DNA of 7,500 nucleotides from positions 1-7,500 of the forward strand of contig JAISQQ010000262.1 of assembly GCA_031274075.1 (NCBI GenBank), read 5' to 3'. The translations under genes were made by a program, and so were the position numbers. Source of the DNA: Accumulibacter sp. (GTDB taxonomy: Bacteria > Pseudomonadota > Gammaproteobacteria > Burkholderiales > Rhodocyclaceae). A model generated the notes under the pieces. That model did not search any database, was not told the origin of the DNA, and worked only from the letters and a program-made list of their open reading frames with translations. Numbering within the stretch: the stretch's first letter is position 1; each line of letters starts with the position of its first letter. Shown here piece after piece: positions 5,773-7,500 of this stretch.

Positions 5773-7173
5773 ATGACCTCCTTTACCGATGAGATCGTCT
5801 TCGACGAAGCGCTGATCCGCCGCTTCGACATCCACGGTCCGCGCTACACCTCGTATCCGACGGCCGACCGTTTCGGCCCCGATTTCGGCGCCGACGCCTA
5901 TCGCCAGCGGCTCCTGCGGCGGCGCGGCGACGCGCGCGGCCGGAAGCCGTTTTCGCTCTATTTCCACCTGCCGTTCTGCGCCGCCATCTGCTACTACTGC
6001 GCGTGCAACAAGATCGTCACCCAGGACCACGGGCGTTCGGCCAAATACCTCAAATACCTGGGACGGGAACTGGCGCTGCAAACCGGCTTCCTGGACCCGG
6101 ACGACAACGCGGTCGAACAACTGCACTGGGGCGGCGGCACGCCGACCTTCTTGTCGCACGGCGAGATGCGCCGGTTGATGGCGCTGACGCGGCGGCATTT
6201 CCGCCTGCTCGACGGCGGCGAATATTCGATCGAGGTCGATCCGCGCCAGGTCGACCGCGACACCGTCGGCCTGCTCGCGGAACTGGGCTTCAACCGCATG
6301 AGCGTCGGCGTGCAGGACTTCGACGCGCGGGTGCAGCGGGCGATCAACCGCATCCAGGGCGAGGAGGAAACCTTCGCGGTGATCGACGCGGCGCGCGAGT
6401 GCGGCTTCAAGTCGATCAGCATCGACCTCATCTACGGCCTGCCGCGGCAGTCGGCGGCGGGCTTCGAGCGCACCATCGAGCGCGTGCTGGCGGCCAGTCC
6501 GGAACGGCTGTCGATCTACAACTACGCGCACCTGCCGGCGCTGTTCAAGCCGCAGCGGCGCATCGCCGACGCCGACCTGCCGGCGCCGGACGAGCGCCTG
6601 CGCATCCTGGCGCTGGCCATCGACAAGCTGACCGCCGCCGGCTACGTGTTCATCGGCATGGACCACTTCGCCAAGCCGGACGACGAATTGGCCGTCGCGC
6701 AGCGCGCCGGGCGGCTGCATCGCAACTTCCAGGGGTATTCGACGCACGCCGAGCGCGACATGCTGTCTTTCGGCATCACCGCCATCGGCCAGCTCGGCAC
6801 TAGCTACAGCCAGAACGTCAGGACGCTGGACGACTACTACGCGCGTCTCGACGACGGCGTCCTGCCCGTCTTCCGGGGCGTCGAACTGACGCCGGACGAC
6901 GTGCTGCGGCGGGCGCTCATCCAGTCGCTGATGTGCCATTTCGCCCTGCCGTTCGCGGCCTTCGAAAAGGAATACGGCATCGACTTTCCAAGCCATTTCG
7001 CGCTCGAGATCGCCGAACTCGGCGAAATGGAGCGCGCCGGGCTGTTGCGCATCGAACCCGGGCGGATCGTCGTCCTGCCCCCCGGACGCATGCTGGTGCG
7101 CGCCATCTCGATGGTCTTCGACGCGCGCCTGCGCGCCGACCGACCGCAAAACCGCTATTCGAAGGTGATTTGA
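5773..7173 (+). CDS. hemN: Oxygen-independent coproporphyrinogen III dehydrogenase (radical SAM)
   Basis: Cytoplasmic radical SAM enzyme that decarboxylates two propionates of coproporphyrinogen III to vinyls, giving protoporphyrinogen IX without oxygen. The 466 residues compare with 457 in E. coli HemN. Visible hallmarks: [10 protein letters not shown] (22-31); the 4Fe-4S motif C69-x3-C73-x2-C76 with the extra HemN cysteine C78; the SAM-contact tyrosine Y63 in [14 protein letters not shown] (120-124); GVQDF (179-183); DLIYGLP (218-224); [13 protein letters not shown] (295-307); [10 protein letters not shown] (315-324); and the HemN C-terminal domain ending NRYSKVI. These set it apart from HemW, which lacks the CxC arrangement and this C-terminus. 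ATG at 5773 matches the family N-terminus, though no good Shine-Dalgarno sequence precedes it and the frame stays open upstream. It is divergent from the Usp gene. Expression is often controlled by FNR in other species, but no FNR box was seen here. Confidence 0.96.
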   Translation: MTSFTDEIVFDEALIRRFDIHGPRYTSYPTADRFGPDFGADAYRQRLLRRRGDARGRKPFSLYFHLPFCAAICYYCACNKIVTQDHGRSAKYLKYLGRELALQTGFLDPDDNAVEQLHWGGGTPTFLSHGEMRRLMALTRRHFRLLDGGEYSIEVDPRQVDRDTVGLLAELGFNRMSVGVQDFDARVQRAINRIQGEEETFAVIDAARECGFKSISIDLIYGLPRQSAAGFERTIERVLAASPERLSIYNYAHLPALFKPQRRIADADLPAPDERLRILALAIDKLTAAGYVFIGMDHFAKPDDELAVAQRAGRLHRNFQGYSTHAERDMLSFGITAIGQLGTSYSQNVRTLDDYYARLDDGVLPVFRGVELTPDDVLRRALIQSLMCHFALPFAAFEKEYGIDFPSHFALEIAELGEMERAGLLRIEPGRIVVLPPGRMLVRAISMVFDARLRADRPQNRYSKVI

Positions 7174-7216
7174 GCCAGCGGGAGCGTTTCAGCGCAGACA
7201 GCGGCCATTTTCACCC

Positions 7217-7246
7217 CGTCATTCCGGCGCAAGCCGGAATCCAGTC
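7217..7246. repeat. CGTCATTCC-type dispersed palindrome
   Basis: CGTC precedes a palindrome with arms ATTCCGGC (7221-7228) and GCCGGAAT (7233-7240) around GCAA, followed by CCAGTC. Its form recalls the ATTCC...GGAAT repeats widespread between genes in Gammaproteobacteria and Betaproteobacteria (compare the neisserial dRS3). Only one copy is present here, so the family assignment rests on recognition. Confidence 0.7.
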
Positions 7247-7287
7247 GTATCCTTGCGAAGGCGAAGCCTGCGCTGATCTTGAAAAAT

Positions 7288-7338
7288 GCGGCGCTTCGCG
7301 CCGGGGGTTTACGACCGGCGGATTGCATCCGCCCTACG
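7288..7338. repeat. Half copy of the compound repeat core
   Basis: These 51 bases match 2345-2396 of copy 1 with one substitution and one deleted G, in the same orientation. They contain the GGCGC/GCGCC hairpin and the GGCGGAT/ATCCGCC hairpin (loop shortened to TGC) and end in CCTACG. The third hairpin and the heptamer arrays are absent. Confidence 0.92.
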
Positions 7339-7401
7339 CCCCGTTTCAAGCAGACGTTCAGCGGTTTCGCGGAAGGCCGGCTGGGTTTGGGGTTCCTGGG
7401 A

Positions 7402-7473
7402 GCGCGGGGCGTCAGCCCCGCAACAGCGGCCGTCGTGTCCGTCCCCCTGTTGCGGGGGCGTAGCCCCCCGCGC
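7402..7473. repeat. GC-rich inverted repeat (paired hairpins)
   Basis: The left arm (7402-7426, ending GCCCCGCAACAG) is complementary, with a few mismatches, to the right arm (7447-7473, starting CTGTTGCGGGGGC) around a 20-base spacer. Each arm is itself a small hairpin (GCGGGGC/GCCCCGC on the left). The architecture resembles a pair of inverted REP sequences (BIME). No T-tract follows, so terminator function is uncertain. Confidence 0.8.
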
Positions 7474-7500
7474 CCACGGGAGATCGCCAACCCGGTCCCA

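Larger units (their letters stand above)
7174..7500. other. Noncoding, repeat-rich stretch downstream of hemN
   Basis: These 327 bases hold no gene I can support. Frames that stay open across it translate the repeats and have no recognisable protein features. They contain a short CGTCATTCC-type palindrome, a half copy of the compound repeat core and a GC-rich double hairpin, described separately. No T-tract terminator for hemN was found. Confidence 0.75.

Noticed and set aside
5607..5831. N-terminal extension of the Usp protein to 5831
   Set aside because: It would run into the hemN coding region and cover the likely Usp promoter; the Usp fold starts at [12 protein letters not shown] with a strong ribosome binding site.
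5755..7149. Long open frame (464 codons) antisense to hemN
   Set aside because: Shadow of hemN in high-GC sequence; low-complexity translation with no family features.
7155..7490. Minus-strand open frame of 111 codons downstream of hemN
   Set aside because: It translates the dispersed repeats and has no protein signature or ribosome binding site that I can see.

Overview
This is a GC-rich bacterial chromosomal window that looks like a betaproteobacterium, perhaps Rhodocyclales- or Nitrosomonadales-like. The hints are the alr-radA pair, an E. coli-type HemN, a QmcA-type stomatin with a short NfeD partner, and GC-rich REP-like repeats between genes. The taxonomic guess is an inference from gene content and composition. 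Most of it is ordinary housekeeping, with two less ordinary elements: a divergent ClpX-like ATPase and a compound repeat family.

Layout. Positions 1-2294 (+) hold the 3' part of alanine racemase (alr; its start lies before the window) followed 14 bases later by a complete radA, a probable operon. Convergent to it, 3790-2487 (-) is a two-gene operon: an NfeD-type membrane protein and a stomatin/SPFH protein, overlapping by ATGA. Divergent from that operon, 3941-4963 (+) encodes a 340-residue ClpX-like AAA+ unfoldase. It lacks the N-terminal zinc-binding domain and has altered substrate-handling loops. Convergent to this gene is a single-domain universal stress protein (5606-5148, -). Divergent from that is hemN (5773-7173, +), the oxygen-independent coproporphyrinogen III dehydrogenase of heme synthesis. 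The last 327 bases carry no convincing gene, only several dispersed repeats.

Repeats. Two nearly identical 100-bp cores (2341-2440 and 5000-5099, 97/100 identical, opposite orientation) sit in the two convergent gene junctions. Each contains three GC-rich hairpins. Each is flanked by heptamer arrays, GATCAGG-like on the left and CTGATCC-like on the right, so the whole element is an inverted repeat. A half-core occurs downstream of hemN (7288-7338), next to a CGTCATTCC-type palindrome and a large GC-rich inverted repeat.

How the genes may work together. Alr supplies D-alanine for peptidoglycan and RadA processes recombination intermediates; their link is positional. The stomatin/NfeD pair probably forms a membrane microdomain complex. 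The ClpX-like unfoldase starting from the same intergenic region suggests, as inference only, a membrane protein quality-control module loosely like HflKC with FtsH. The Usp and HemN genes are divergent neighbours that fit stress or low-oxygen physiology, but I found no FNR/Anr box between them.
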